The translations under genes were made by a program, and so were the position numbers. 64,000 nt of DNA. It comes from Suillus spraguei (lineage: Eukaryota; Basidiomycota; Agaricomycetes; Boletales; Suillaceae). The notes beneath the pieces were generated by a model. It saw only the letters and a program-made list of their open reading frames with translations. It was not told where the DNA came from and did not search any database. Location of the stretch: contig JABCPU010000041.1 of assembly GCA_016800925.1 (NCBI GenBank), positions 1 through 64,000 on the forward strand, given 5' to 3'. Shown one piece after another: positions 44,134 to 56,099 of this stretch (its first letter is position 1; each line of letters starts with the position of its first letter).

Positions 44134-44697
44134 CTCCGTTCTCTTACAAGGACAAATCAGACTGGCGATTAGAGAATTTAAAGTACCTTAAATGGGAAGT
44201 GTCTCTAAAGATCTAATGAAGAAGAATGAAAGGAACCCAGGACCAGAATAAAAACTGATGACAAATTGACCTAGGACCAGAATAAAACCGATGACAAATT
44301 GAAGAAATTATACTTGATTTGGAAAGAAGAAAACACAAACAAACAAAGAAAAACAATGAATTTCAAGATCTACAAAAAATTTCGATCCTACAAACTTTGT
44401 AAACGATGAAGGCAATGGCTTTGAGGGCAAAGCACAGTCTTAACAGACAGTTAGTAAGGGGGTATTAGGATATATAACATGAGATGAGAAAGATATGAAA
44501 AGAGATGAGAAAAGAATAAAAAGAATAGAAAAGAGATGAAGTGGTTAATTTTTTGATCACTGGCTCCACTTACAGCAACCGAGAAATGATTTGTGGAATG
44601 CCATTGACCAAACCTTCCATGAGCCAAAGAGTCTATCATCCTGGGGATTCTTAATTAACCAGGGATCCTCAGCACTCTAAGACCAAGTGATTTACCT
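44134..44697. other. Non-coding, short repeats
   Basis: A 32-bp phrase, GGACCAGAATAAAA(A)C(T)GATGACAAATTGA, is repeated twice at about 44240-44305. The rest is A-rich. No supported gene. Confidence 0.45.
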
Positions 44698-45034
44698 CTG
44701 AGGCAGAACTCTTGACGCGAGCGGTTTTGAGTGCAGGCATGATGCTTGGCACATGTTGGATAGATAATGCTCTATACAGAGCTCAATGCGCCAGGCATCA
44801 GTGTACCTGGAAAGAAAGGATGCCAATTCCGTGCGAGCCTGAGTGCACCTGCATAAAGAAAAAGAAATCTATGCTGCTACGCCTGGATAGATAATGCTCT
44901 ATATAGAGCTCGATGCGCCAGACATCAGCTAACTACATTCTCTTTGTTAACGCGATTGCTTTCCTTGGGCTGCTTAGGGGCCAGCGCGCCCAGCCCCCCC
45001 CTCAAAACTGTTCATGTTAAGAGTTCTGCCTCAG
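44698..45034. mobile_element. Inverted-repeat element of 337 bp
   Basis: CTGAGGCAGAACTCTTGAC at 44698-44716 and GTTAAGAGTTCTGCCTCAG at 45016-45034 are complementary except for one base. Inside, a 40-bp phrase (GGATAGATAATGCTCTATA...GCTC.ATGCGCCAG) occurs twice. No clear target duplication. Confidence 0.6.
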
Positions 45035-45600
45035 AAGGAAACATGATCTGCCAGATACACTGACGTGCCGGCCAGCTTCATTTCCCTTAGTAACAAGCCG
45101 GCTAGGGCGCTGTTTGCACGCCTGTAGAAATGGGAGAAATGCAGTATGACTCATGTACTTATCTACTGGCCGGGTTCCACCTTTACTGAGAATGCAGCCA
45201 GGACGCCACATATGGCTGCCCTCGGCTGGTTACTGCATACCACTCTTCCACTCCAACTTGAGTTGTCGGCCGGAATCTAACCTAAGTGCTGGCCGATCAC
45301 TGTGTACCGAGGTCGGCCAGCACTGACTCTACACCTCTAGCCGGTTACTGTGTACTACCCCTTCGGCCGGTTACTGTGTACCAACATGAGGCATCGGCCA
45401 GACCTGAATCTATGTGCCGGCTGATCACTCTGCCACTTCAACCTGGGCTGTCGGCCAGCACCCACCCTACGCCTCGGCCTGCCCACTTCTACATATGCCG
45501 GCTGGTACACATTGTACGGCAATTTGGCACGTCCGCCGTACCGGTTCTACGTGCGGTCTTGACTGAACTATGTGGATCGATGATGTGGTTTCATTGACTG
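45035..45600. repeat. Degenerate GCCGGC-rich repeats
   Basis: Words such as CGGCCGGTTACTGTGTAC and GTCGGCCAGCAC recur between 45060 and 45520. ORFs here (103 codons at 45286) follow these words and are not supported as genes. Confidence 0.5.
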
Positions 45601-45645
45601 ACATCTGACTGACTTGACTGACTTGACTGACTTGACTGACTTAAG
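45601..45645 (+). repeat. TGACT microsatellite
   Basis: Repeats of TTGACTGAC. A related degenerate stretch lies at 55376-55430. Confidence 0.85.
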
Positions 45646-45861
45646 TAACAGAAGTTGCTTTCCAGACAACCGTGACATCCATGACGTACATAGTCACTGA
45701 ATTTCATACCTTCCCTTCATCTCTTGTACTATGGTTTTGGCTGGCAATCAAGACTTGTTTTGAAGAAGTAAGTACCGAAAAAGGTAAAGCTCAGGCAAGT
45801 CCGAAAAAACAGTATGTATACAATTTTTTACACGCCTAGATGCTTCTCAAATGAGCAAAAA

Positions 45862-46035
45862 AATGAATATAAAAGAAACCTTGATTTATGTATGATACGT
45901 GGTGCATGTTTTCTCAAGATGAGTGGATATAAGTGTCATGTGATTAGCACATGGACATGTCGTCCCGGGACGATAAATTATGGCATTCTGAAACCATCGG
46001 TGCTATCGGATCTCAATAAATTTATACTCCCTTAC
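45862..46035 (+). repeat. Dispersed repeat G, copy 1
   Basis: Matches the reverse complement of 54950-55125 at high identity, including AAACCTTGATTTATGTATGA and GATAAATTATGGCATTCTGA. A short palindrome, TCGTCCCGGGACGA, is at 45959. Coding potential is not supported. Confidence 0.75.
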
Positions 46036-46351
46036 ATCTCAGTTTCTTCTTCCATGGATTGAATAAAGTGTGCGCAATTGAGTGTTGTTCATTTCTCTTT
46101 TACATCGTTCATTACAGTATTCTTAGATTTCCCGGTGGTGGCAGCCATGATCTCAACACAGCACCGTGGGTGTCTCAAAAGACTCAGGTTCACTTTAACT
46201 AGAGCTCCTTCACCTGTACTAATATAACCCAGACCATCTAGTGAATATGGAGTCCATATTATAGTCAGTTTATCGCTCTGTCAAGCCTTCGCCAGAGAAG
46301 GTATAGGATGAAGACAAAGTTGCTGGGAATGAGCTGGGGGAGTGTCGATGC

Positions 46352-47105
46352 TGAATGTAAACTACATTTACTTAGTAGTGCTGGGCCCTGCTTTTGGAAG
46401 CCTCTCAGGTAAGTGTGAACTGCATCCGATTAATGGTACCGGGATTCAGGTCCTCTTGGGGTGTACACTGTTGATGGTGCTGGGATAGGCTTCCTCGCAG
46501 GTGAATGTAAACTGCATTCACTTAATGGTGCCAGGATTCAGGTCTTCTTGGGGTGTACAATGTTAATGGTGCCGGGCCAAGCATCCCCTTGAATGAGCCA
46601 GGCATCCTCTTGGGCAAATGTAAACTGCATTCACTTAATGGTGCCGGGCCAAGCATCCCATTGAGTGAATGTAAACTGCATCTACTTAATGGTGCCAGGC
46701 CATTGGCTTAATGGTGCCGGGCCAGGTGTCTCATTGGGTGAATGTAAACTGTGTTCAATTAATGGTGCCGGGATTGGGGATCCTCTTGAGGTGAATGTAA
46801 ACTGTATTCACTTAATGGTGCCGGGCCAAGTGTCCCCTTGGTGAATATAAACTGCATTGGCTTAATAGAACCAAGCCAGGCGTCTTATTGGGTAAACATC
46901 AGGAGAACATGATTCACTACAGAGTGCTACGGAGCACTCCATAGCACAATCCAACTCACTGATAAATGTAAACTGCATTTGCTTAATGGTATTGAGCCAG
47001 TGTCCTCTTGGGTAAATGTAAACTACATTCTCTTAATGGTGCCAAGCCAGGCCTCTTCGGTGAATATACACTGCATTTCCTTAATGGTACCGGGCCAGGT
47101 GTTTG
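46352..47105 (+). repeat. Minisatellite, unit about 50-60 bp
   Basis: About 14 degenerate units, each with GAATGTAAACTGCATTCACTT, then AATGGTGCCGGGCCA and a CC(A)TTGGG tail. The first block is an imperfect hairpin (GTGAATG...CATTCAC). One unit is interrupted by 46885-46960. Confidence 0.85.
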
Positions 47106-47409
47106 GGGAACTCTCTCCAGAACATTGGTGTTCGACAGCTTGTTGACGGATGAGATTAGTTGAGATGTTGGGGTGCTTCGAGAGAATATCCAAAGATTAA
47201 CTAACATGTCTGTGATGAGAGAAAGAGAATAAAAATGACCGCCGGACTTATCTTTATTGCATGTGGGTTTGTGCAAATAATTCTAACCCTATACTCGTAC
47301 CATACTTCAGGATCAAATACTAACTTTGAGACCATTTGGTTACCATTGCCAACAGAAAATATACGCATATAATAATGAAAAGGTAGACAGATAGTAAGTA
47401 ATGGAACTA

Positions 47410-50400
47410 TCAGCCAAGCTGGCTGGTGATATCATCTGTCTCCTGGAACTGCCCAAGTTTGGTGTTTCCAGAGAATCCTGTGTCACCAAGCTGCCTACGC
47501 TTTCTCCTTGGTTCATAGCTAGAGTCTGCTACCCCACATGTAGTAGTAGGGTGCGATGTGATCCTGATCTGGTGCTGTGACTTGCTAGGTCTTCCATAGT
47601 GAGACTCATTAGAAGATGTCGAGGAGCTATGTCCACGCTTTTGAGTTTTCTTTACTATAGCAGAGCTAACAGTGGTGCAAAGGTTTGGAGCATTCAAGGC
47701 GACGCAAATGTTTTTTTTCAGCTTGAAATCTTGTGTAGGTTTGATAAGCATCATTCACTGCATTCCATGAGAGGAAGATGTACATACCAGACGTAGCAGC
47801 TTGAGGTCCTAGATCATCGCTGAAACCAATATCATATCCGTGAAGAGAGCACGTAGGCAACTGAGTAGGTGGAAGACAAGAAGGCGCATCTATAGGGATA
47901 TCAGGTAAACCCCATAAACCAATAACATCCGATTGTTTGCCCTCCTCACCATTAAGATCAACGGAAATCGGGCTGTCTGGTTTATTAGGACTGTGTAGGG
48001 GAATATCAATGCATCCCTCTGGACCATAATGATTACCTCCTTTGTTAGTCTCTTGATTATCTCCATGTTCTCTGTCGTTGCATTCATCTTCATGTTCTCT
48101 ATTGTCACGTCCCTCCCCAACCACTTCATCAGAACATCTCCCTTTGTTTGCCGCGTCGTCTAAATCCTCTTTCTTTGCTGCCATGTCATGGCTATCGCAA
48201 GCACCACCATCACCATCACCCATTATAAATGGCTGGTACACTGTATCAATGTCACCCAGTGGAGAAATCAACTCAATACTGCCTCCACCAACCATGCCTG
48301 CGCCTGCTCCCACCCCTACAGTAGTGTTATGCAAGGCAAGTTGTTGAGTAGTGCTATCTGGTGCCAGAATTAGTAATGGCGACGGTGTCTGGTAGGAGTT
48401 GTCTCATTCAAGACTTAAGTACTTCCACAGCAGACAATTGCAGAACGACTCACTATTTCCTCTATTTATGGACTCATCTTTCTCCATCGCCTCCTTCCCA
48501 CTCTTTTCGGCTCTGTCAACTAGCAGCCTCTGCTTGCACTCATGGACCCTCGCTTTCTCAACAAGGTGCCGTTCATCTTCCTCTGAAGAAAGTATAATAA
48601 ACTTTAAGTTCTTCGTGACTGACACATCGTTGGCTTTCTCCATGCCAGAATGCCAGTAAGCAACTGACAACGACTCAGAAGACGGAACTTCATTTTTCAA
48701 GGTCTGCTTCTTTGACTTAGAGGACTGACGCTGTAGATATGCATTGGCATTCAAGAACTAACCACAGTGAGTACTAGGATAGTGCGTTCTAGGCTCAAAC
48801 TCACCTTTGCCAGATTTTCAAGTGCACATTGCACCTCAGGCCTAACTCGGGGCCGCTCTTGCCCGTTGAAAGCTCCTGTAGCATCCTCCCAGGCTATGGG
48901 ACTTTTTTGCACAGCATCAACAATGGCCTGTAATTGATGGGACTGCCCAAAGCACATGACATCGCGCTTATGTGCCGCTAACTCGAGTGCCAAATCAAAG
49001 GAACGGTCGACTTTAATAAGCGCGTGTCGGTCGACTTCCAGCCCATCTGGCCATGTGAAATTAATGGGACGTAGGCTCGAGACCTTGATATTGGTGAGTG
49101 TCATCTGCCTTTTTCCACCACGAAATGTGACACGGTATGAGGCAGTATTCTCCTCCAGAGCAAACCGTATTGCAGCAGCACCTCCTTCTAGATCTCCTAG
49201 CAGCTCTGGCCTATAAGCATTTATGACTGCCTGTTCAGCTATCGCCATGCAAGCCATGATGCGCATGGCACGCGCACGCGAGGCTCCTGATTTTATCGAC
49301 CACTCGAAGGTGTGGAACTGAATGAGCTTCATGCCTCGGAAAGCGTCTGTAGTCGTGTCACTAGAAAATTTTGACTGGCGAGTCCAAGGCTGATAGATCT
49401 CGCGGGTGGTCGATGTGATGGACTTTGTTCCACCACTCAAGATCTTTTGAGCCTCTAAAGCCTCCAAGCGCAAGTCTTCCTTGCGCCTCCTCTCCGTTTT
49501 ACGAGCTAGAGTCCTATGCTCAACACGTTCATCGTTGCTTTCATTGTCCTCCTCACTATCATCCACATCAGACGATTCTTCACTACTCAGCTGGGGTGAT
49601 GAATTCTCCCAGTCATCCTCCTGTTTGCGGTCTTGATGCGCCTTTGTCACCCTCTTTCTCTTCTTTCCCTTGGTACCTTTGGAAGCATCTCCGAGGCCAA
49701 AGGCAGTCATAAGTTGCTGCTGGTTGGTGACGCGTTGGGGCATATTTATCTTGGCCAACTGCCTTTCCATGTTGATGTATTCGGCGAACATTAAAAAAAA
49801 TGAATGGTGAATCTAAAGAAAGTAAGTCTGCTGTACATGACGACCAGTAAAATAAAACCTCAACAACTGCGTCAGCCCTGCATACGGGGTCGAAATTTGG
49901 TGTCCCATGATTGCTCGTATCATGTCTGCACTTGCCGACCCAGGCTCCCAGTCCTTGCCATGTCCCTTTGCCATATACAGCATCGGAGAGAACCACGAGG
50001 AGACCTGTTAATATTGAATCCTGAGCAAAAATGAAACACAAACACACTGCTCACCTCAAAAATCGACCCTTCAATCATGCTCATGTTGCGAACAAGAGTG
50101 GTGATTACTGAGTGTGACATAAAAGGAAATGAGCAATAGCCGGCCTGACTCGAGACATCTAGAACCAAGGCAGCCTTTCCAGCACATCCAAGCAGTGCAG
50201 CGCGAACATCATCATCCAAGTCCTTTGTTTCATCAGCGCTGAGGACCTCACTTGCATATTCATTCATGGCAGCGACCACTGCATAGCTGTACTCCTTGAA
50301 TGCAGTTAACCACATCTCGTCCTGATCATTTCCAAATCTATATGAAGCCGGAGTATTGTCGCCCAAGTGTGTGTTGAAAATCCTATCCAGCTTGTCACGG

Positions 50401-51739
50401 AGAGGATCGGAGATGGCTTTCAGAACAGGCGTAGCTTGCTTCAAATTCTCGAATATCTCTTCTTTCTTGATCTTCAGCTTCTGGAACGATGCGCTATTCT
50501 TGCTCTTAACTTCTATTTTTTGATGCTCATCTAAGGTGTAAGACACGGTGTTGAAGCACCAACGAAGTCTATTTTCAAGGCGAGCAGTTGCATAGGCAAT
50601 GAGCTGCACAAGCAACTAAAATGAGCGCAACAGCATAGATACGAAATCCTGAACATACGCACCCCTCCATAGCTCGATAACATAACCTTGTGGAATCGAT
50701 TCAGCTGCATCTCAGGGGAGTAGATATAGTGAGTGCCAGAAGAAATTAGAATCTTGAGATGATCAAAGACGTAGTCTTGAGACAACAACTCTGTCTGCTT
50801 GGCTGCTGGACCTTTGGCCATGGGGTGCGTTCTACGTCCAGTGATGTTTTGTTGTTTGCTTCCAATATCTTGTACCTCTGTATTAGGCCCTCCTCAGGCG
50901 ACTGCATATAGATGTGCTTGGTCTCATTCCTAGATATGTGGATTCCTACTAGAGTGTCCACCTGATCTATAGTATGACGCTCAGTAACTGTAGTCTCAAG
51001 ATTATATAATAATACTCACTAGCATCAAAGACAGTAACAATCCATTGTCCATGATACTCAAGGACTTCCCTGAGCTTGTGCAGGCGTTTATTTACTGCGT
51101 TGTCGATATCATTGATTTCTGCTTCCACCTCTTCGGGTGCCCGTTTGATTATGCGCTGCTCCTCAACCTCAAGGGCATCGACATCTCTCTGCATCTTCAA
51201 AACCCATTTCTTGATTGCTTCAGTCCTGTGACGCCCACCAGCAGCTTTGATTTTCCAATCTTTTGGGGCCTTATCGGAAATGCGTAGAATGGGAAGTTCC
51301 TCTTTCTTCTCATGACCCTTCTCCACAGTGCCGTCGACAATCCAATCCTTAGGCAGGACCAAGGGAAGTGCATGTATAGGGTTGAACCTATCCACACCAT
51401 TTATTATGAATGATTGATACAGCGACTGCACCTGGTTTTGCATCAGAGGGCGGGAGTTCCAATGGCCAAAGGATAGGCTGTCATAATTTTCCACAAGTCA
51501 AAGCGGGCATACCCTAAAAGTGCCTTATTGGCACTCTTATCACGCTTAGCATCCTCCTTGACATTATTATCCAGTGAAGCGGTACAAAACTTCTGGCGGG
51601 AGTCCGGCAAGGCTTCATTTCCAACCTGTTCAAAATATGTTTGATCAACATATATTTGCTTCAAAGTTAGAATGCTCACCTCCTCTTTAGTAGTATTTTT
51701 CTTGGCCTTTACTCTGTCCTTGGTTGATCTCAGAGGCAT
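47410..51739 (-). CDS. Multi-exon gene with ParB/sulfiredoxin-like domain
   Basis: About ten exons on the minus strand. Exon 1 (51739-51680, MPLRSTKDRVKAKKN) is followed by a 54-nt intron. The next exons carry SFGHWNSRPLMQNQVQSLYQS and, about 90 residues on, KIKAAGGRHRTEAIKKW. The GGxHR motif is that of ParB/Srx folds, which bind or cut nucleotides and DNA. A long region of unknown fold follows (49920-50615). Then come a basic/acidic linker with KGKKRKRVTK as likely nuclear signal (49791-49500), a further domain (48751-49400) and a disordered C-terminus with PRRKRRQ (47410-47754). I recall similar long proteins as multicopy families in mushrooms. Apparent one-base shifts near 51490 and 50830, and unclear splicing near 48400, mean it may be a pseudogene or contain sequence errors. 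Function unknown. Confidence 0.6.
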
Positions 51740-53214
51740 GTTTTATCAATTTGTGGTGTTGTGCAAGTGAGTGGTTGCGGATTGCAGACGAGGGCAAATA
51801 TCCGGCAAAAGCCTGGGATCATTCGGGAGCATCGGGCTTAGAGATTTGTATGAAAACCTTGTTTTAAAATGATAATACTACTATCATTTTCAAGAGTATG
51901 TTGTATACATAGCATTTTTTGTCGTAAAAAAGAACAAAGAAATAGATATCATCAAAGTACTTTACTAGCCCGCTCTCAATCACAAAATCTGACAGTAACA
52001 AAATTTTACTGGTGCAACTTGCAAGTCTTCCTAGCCAACTTAACTTGCATTTGACGTCAAATATCACAAGGCAAATATATGTAATGGTTTTGAAGAGGAT
52101 GGAGAGTCGTGTCACGGAATTTGGTGACTATGTCATTGAAGTTATCGAGAATAACCCTGACATTACATAATTGAGACAAGTCAGTCAATCAACCAAGTCA
52201 GTATGTACTATCCCTTCCACTGCAATCGGCCCCCACAGAAGTCGGCACTTTCATAAACTCATCTAGCTACTTAAACACAAAATTCTTAGCATAGATACAA
52301 TTTTCTCTCTAATAAAAATTACTACGAGGTCGAACGACCACGTTTGAAGCAGGATTGAGGGAGATAATTGAAAGCGCCGGAGTCACACAGAAATGTCACC
52401 TGCCGATATGTGTCTTGACGGCGTTTCAATACACACCACTTTGGAAGTGCCCACTGCCGACTTCACACTGTTTGTTTCGTCGACTTTGCGCTAATCCAAC
52501 TCTTGTGATCAATGTCCTGCAATGTATAATAATACATCTAGCTGTCCCATTGCCTCAATATCATTATTGAATTTACATAGACAGCTCATCCATAATATAT
52601 TACTTATACAACTTGAATGGTGTGCACAATGATGGTCATTACATCCCCCTCAAAAATTACAACTGTGGCACTAATGATCATGTTCGCACTTGAGTAGTAG
52701 ACATACTATCCAGTGTCAACTAAGTAGCAAATAGTACTTGCTCGCTCACGCCGAATGCTGACTGAACTTGCGCTCTTGCTTAGCTGCCGAGCTCGCTTTG
52801 AAACTGGGTCCGGTTTTCTAGGAAATTCAGAGAACCGAGAACCGGACCCAAAAAATGTCAAAACATACCTTCAGTACAAATACTCGAGGGCCCACCTTGG
52901 ACCTCGACTTTTCGCCCCATTTGCATCGTTGGTGCGAACTATATATATATAATTAAATATACACCATGTAGTGAATTGCATACTTCGAAAATTTCATATT
53001 AGTTGGTGGTGGCGTCAGTGAACGGAGTTGCAAAACCGAGGCGGGAGTTGCCAGTGTCGAACACGGCGCAGAAGCGCTGGAGGAATATATAGCCAGAAAT
53101 TCAGAGAACCATGAGTCAGTGCGTCCGCCAATGCTTTTAACGACGAGATATATAGCATTGTCAGCACCATCAATCGCGGAGTTGAGAGAACGAGGGCAGA
53201 TTTGCGCGTTATGG
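51740..53214. other. Intergenic; nothing recognised
   Basis: AT-rich. TGTCACGGAATTTGGTGAC at 52112 followed by TGACATTACA could be part of an LTR, but no partner was found. ORFs are below 100 codons and show no domain. Confidence 0.4.
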
Positions 53215-54130
53215 ATGAACAACAAGCACGAACAAACAAGTGCAGGCAAGTGCATGAGTCCAAGTGAGTGCAGATGAGTCCAAAGACCAGGCAAGTCCAA
53301 GTGAGTGCAGATAATACAGATGAGTCCCAATGAGTCCAGGCAAGTACAGACGAATCAAAACGAGTCCAGCCGAGTATAGACGAGTCCCAATGAGTCCAGG
53401 GAAGTACAGACGAGTCCAAACGACACAGGCGTGTCACTAGCACGTTAATTTCAGTTGTGTGGTCAAGCTAGATATTGAAAATTTTATAGCTTACCTTATT
53501 GCTCAACAATCGGTTCGAACAGGTTCAAGAATGAGAGCGGCTGAACAATGAATGAGCGTGAACAAGTATAAATAAATGGGCGTGAACAAGCACGGACGGA
53601 CGAGCGTGAATGAACGAGCATGAATGAGCGCAGATGAATGAACACAAAAAATAAGTCCGAACGAGCATGGACAAACAACAAGCACGAACGAACGAGTATA
53701 GACAAATCCAGGAAAAATGACTGCGGAGTCTTGGACAAGTACAAACGAATGCAGGCAAGACAAGCCCAAACGAGTGTAGGCGAGCCCAGACAAATCCAAC
53801 CGAGTGCAGACAAGTCAAAATGTGTTCAGGCAAGTCAAGACGAATGAAAGCAAGCCAAGATGAGTGAAGACAAAGTACAGATGAGTCCAAGCAAGTCGCA
53901 GACAAGTCCAAATGAGTGAAGGCAAGCACAGGCGAGTCTAAATGAGTCCAAGCAAATTTAGACAAGTCCAAACGAGTGCAGGCAAGTGCAGATAAGTCTA
54001 AAAGTGTGCAGGCAAGCCCAGACGAGTACAGGCAGATCCAGAAAAGTCCAAGCGAGTGTATACAAGTACAGATGAGTCCAAACTAGTGCAGTCTAGTGGA
54101 GACAAGTCTAAAAGTGTGCAGGCAAGCCCA
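53215..54130 (+). repeat. Degenerate minisatellite of GAGTCCA/CAGGCAAG words
   Basis: Arrays at about 53215-53430 and 53560-54130 built from units of 12-15 bp such as CAGGCAAGTCCA and GACGAGTCCAAA. Minus-strand ORFs across it (repeats like DSSVLAWTHW) are products of the repeat. Confidence 0.85.
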
Positions 54131-54134
54131 GATA

Positions 54135-54670
54135 CTGTAGAGATACGTACTTAGCTTCGACGTCATCCGGGTGTGACCAACCGAACCTTAGCTTCGAAGA
54201 TTCGAAGACCGCTGTGACCTGTGACACCTCAGAAATAGCTTCGAACTGTCACCACTGCCTGTCAGTGCCTGCAGCAACAGGCTCTCAATTTATCAATGAT
54301 CCTCAAGCTTGCGTTTGCAATGGAGCACTTTTTATTCACCTATCTGTCAATATGTTAGGCCTCAGCCTTGTACTGATGATTCTGGCAATCTGCTGGCTTG
54401 CAACAAGGCAGAAAGTTAGGCCAAGAGCTTGCAGCTTCCATCACTGAAGGTGATGTAGAGATTTTTGGTCGTGGAAAGCACAGACGCATGGAAAATACTC
54501 AGTACAAATTTCTTTGGAAATATTGACCATAGTCTATGTTTTTTTTTCATGTTTTACCATGTGTCACAATTTACCTTCGATGACTTCAATTTTGTGTGAC
54601 GGTCACACGAAATAGCTTCGATTCGTCGGACGTGTGACACTGTGACGAAGCTAAGTGCGTATCTCTACAG
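54135..54670. mobile_element. TA-flanked inverted-repeat element (Tc1/mariner-like MITE)
   Basis: 536 bp. The ends are CTGTAGAGATACGTACTTAG (54135) and CTAAGTGCGTATCTCTACAG (54651-54670), and inverted similarity goes on inward (AGCTTCG, TGTGAC). TA is present on both sides (54133-54134 and 54671-54672), the target of Tc1/mariner transposases. It lies in the minisatellite. The 77-codon ORF inside has no domain. Confidence 0.85.
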
Positions 54671-54672
54671 TA

Positions 54673-55774
54673 GAGCAGACACTAAAACTGTCAAGGATTC
54701 ACGTTCACAAGTTGCAACTACATACATTGATAGATTATTTTAATTTTAAAGGGTCGTTCACAACTATACCAATAGCACTCTGAGCCTCTGAGGTCCAACA
54801 ATAAGGGTGAAACCGAATATCAGAAACATCGTGAGAAAGTCTGAAGCTTCAGTGCGGAGGTGCAAAGAAGCTGGGAAGTGCTCAATTTGACAATGCGGCA
54901 CCCAGTTCTGACCTAGATGGAAGTTTAGTGAGAAGAAATCGAAATGTTAGGGGGTATAAATTTATTGAGATCTGATGGCACCGACTGTTTCAGAATGCCA
55001 TAATTTATCGTCTTGGGACGACATGTGCTAATCTGACATCTATGTCCACTCACCTTGAGAAAACATGCACCACATATCATACATAAATCAAGGTTTCTTT
55101 TAAATTCATTTTTGAAAATAAGAAAAACATGGTCCTGGCAGTCAAATACAAGGCAGTCACCTCAGCAGTTTATGGGTTCCAATACCTAGTTCTATTCCTC
55201 TATGTCAAGGGTGAACATCATCTTGATGATTACAGTCATATTTTACCATAGGTTGTATGTTCTTAGTTACAGATCAGAGATATGGGTAGCATCATTAAGT
55301 GATATGAGTAGTGAAATTAAGAGGACAAGCCTGTGTTCAACCGGAGCCTAATTTATATTCCATAAACAGTAAATGACTGACTTTGACTGACATTTGACTG
55401 ACCTTGACGGATATCAGACTGACTTTCACCAGCAAACTTACCATCCATGAAATAAGTCGTGTATTCTCTGATGAATATAAATTGTAAAAATGAAAATGAA
55501 AATGATACATATACATTGTACAGGGCGTTGAAGCAAAATGCTAACATTTTGTACAATTTACGGTCAACAATACAATTGAATATCATCTGGGCGAAGATAA
55601 CTGTCAGTTTCCTACTCACATAGTGCGAGTGCGAGTATGCTGAGTAAAGACCCAATTGATTATTGATAAAAATCCTTTGTCTATCTACACATTGGAAAGC
55701 TGTATGTGTAAAATCACGTAGATTTATTAGCCTTTTATTCCATTTACATACTGTAAGAACGAAATGATTTCCAA
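54673..55774. other. Non-coding; contains repeat G copy 2
   Basis: 54950-55125 is the reverse complement of repeat G (45862-46035). A degenerate TGACT stretch is at 55376-55430. No supported gene. Confidence 0.5.
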
Positions 55775-56095
55775 TTGATGTCGACGCCTTGTGTGAGCTC
55801 CACAGGAGCCCCTATGATGCTCCGCTTTCAATTGTTTTGCTTCCTCAACCCCTTTGTTGTTCCACGGTTGGAAACTGAGATTGACCATGGGCACACCAGG
55901 TTCATCGAAGTGCAAATTCCACAGATGGGGGAGATTCATTGTCTTCCTTATATCACTTTCTCTCTCAATCCAGCATGCTCCAGTTGGACTGTCAATAGAA
56001 GACAGTTTCTGCTACTACCTGCATGTGAATCAGTGATGACGTTTGGTCAACTGTATACTGCGCTGTCCAATAGGCTATTAGAGCATTGTGGTTGA
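55775..56095 (+). pseudogene. Possible PIF1-like helicase fragment
   Basis: The frame includes TRFIEVQIPQMG, then SSWTVNRRQFLLLPAC and, after a gap, MTFGQLYTALSNRL. The order (x)RRQF(P)LLPA...(V)YxALSR recalls the C-terminal part of PIF1/Helitron helicases, but the usual HK(A/S)QGQT is missing. If correct it is a short dead fragment. Confidence 0.3.
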
Positions 56096-56099
56096 CAAC

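Noticed and set aside
44640..44720. tRNA-like stretch on the minus strand
   Set aside because: The supposed T arm does not fit TTCRANY and no cloverleaf can be closed.
45814..46062. ORF of 82 codons in repeat G
   Set aside because: The second copy of the repeat does not keep the frame open, and no domain is visible.
46352..47105. CRISPR-like spacing of repeats
   Set aside because: The units are degenerate over their whole length with no unique spacers, and the genome is eukaryotic; a minisatellite.
53015..53971. Minus-strand ORFs of 105-148 codons with repeated DSSVLAWTHW
   Set aside because: Products of the GAGTCCA minisatellite read in reverse; no start context, no conserved domain.
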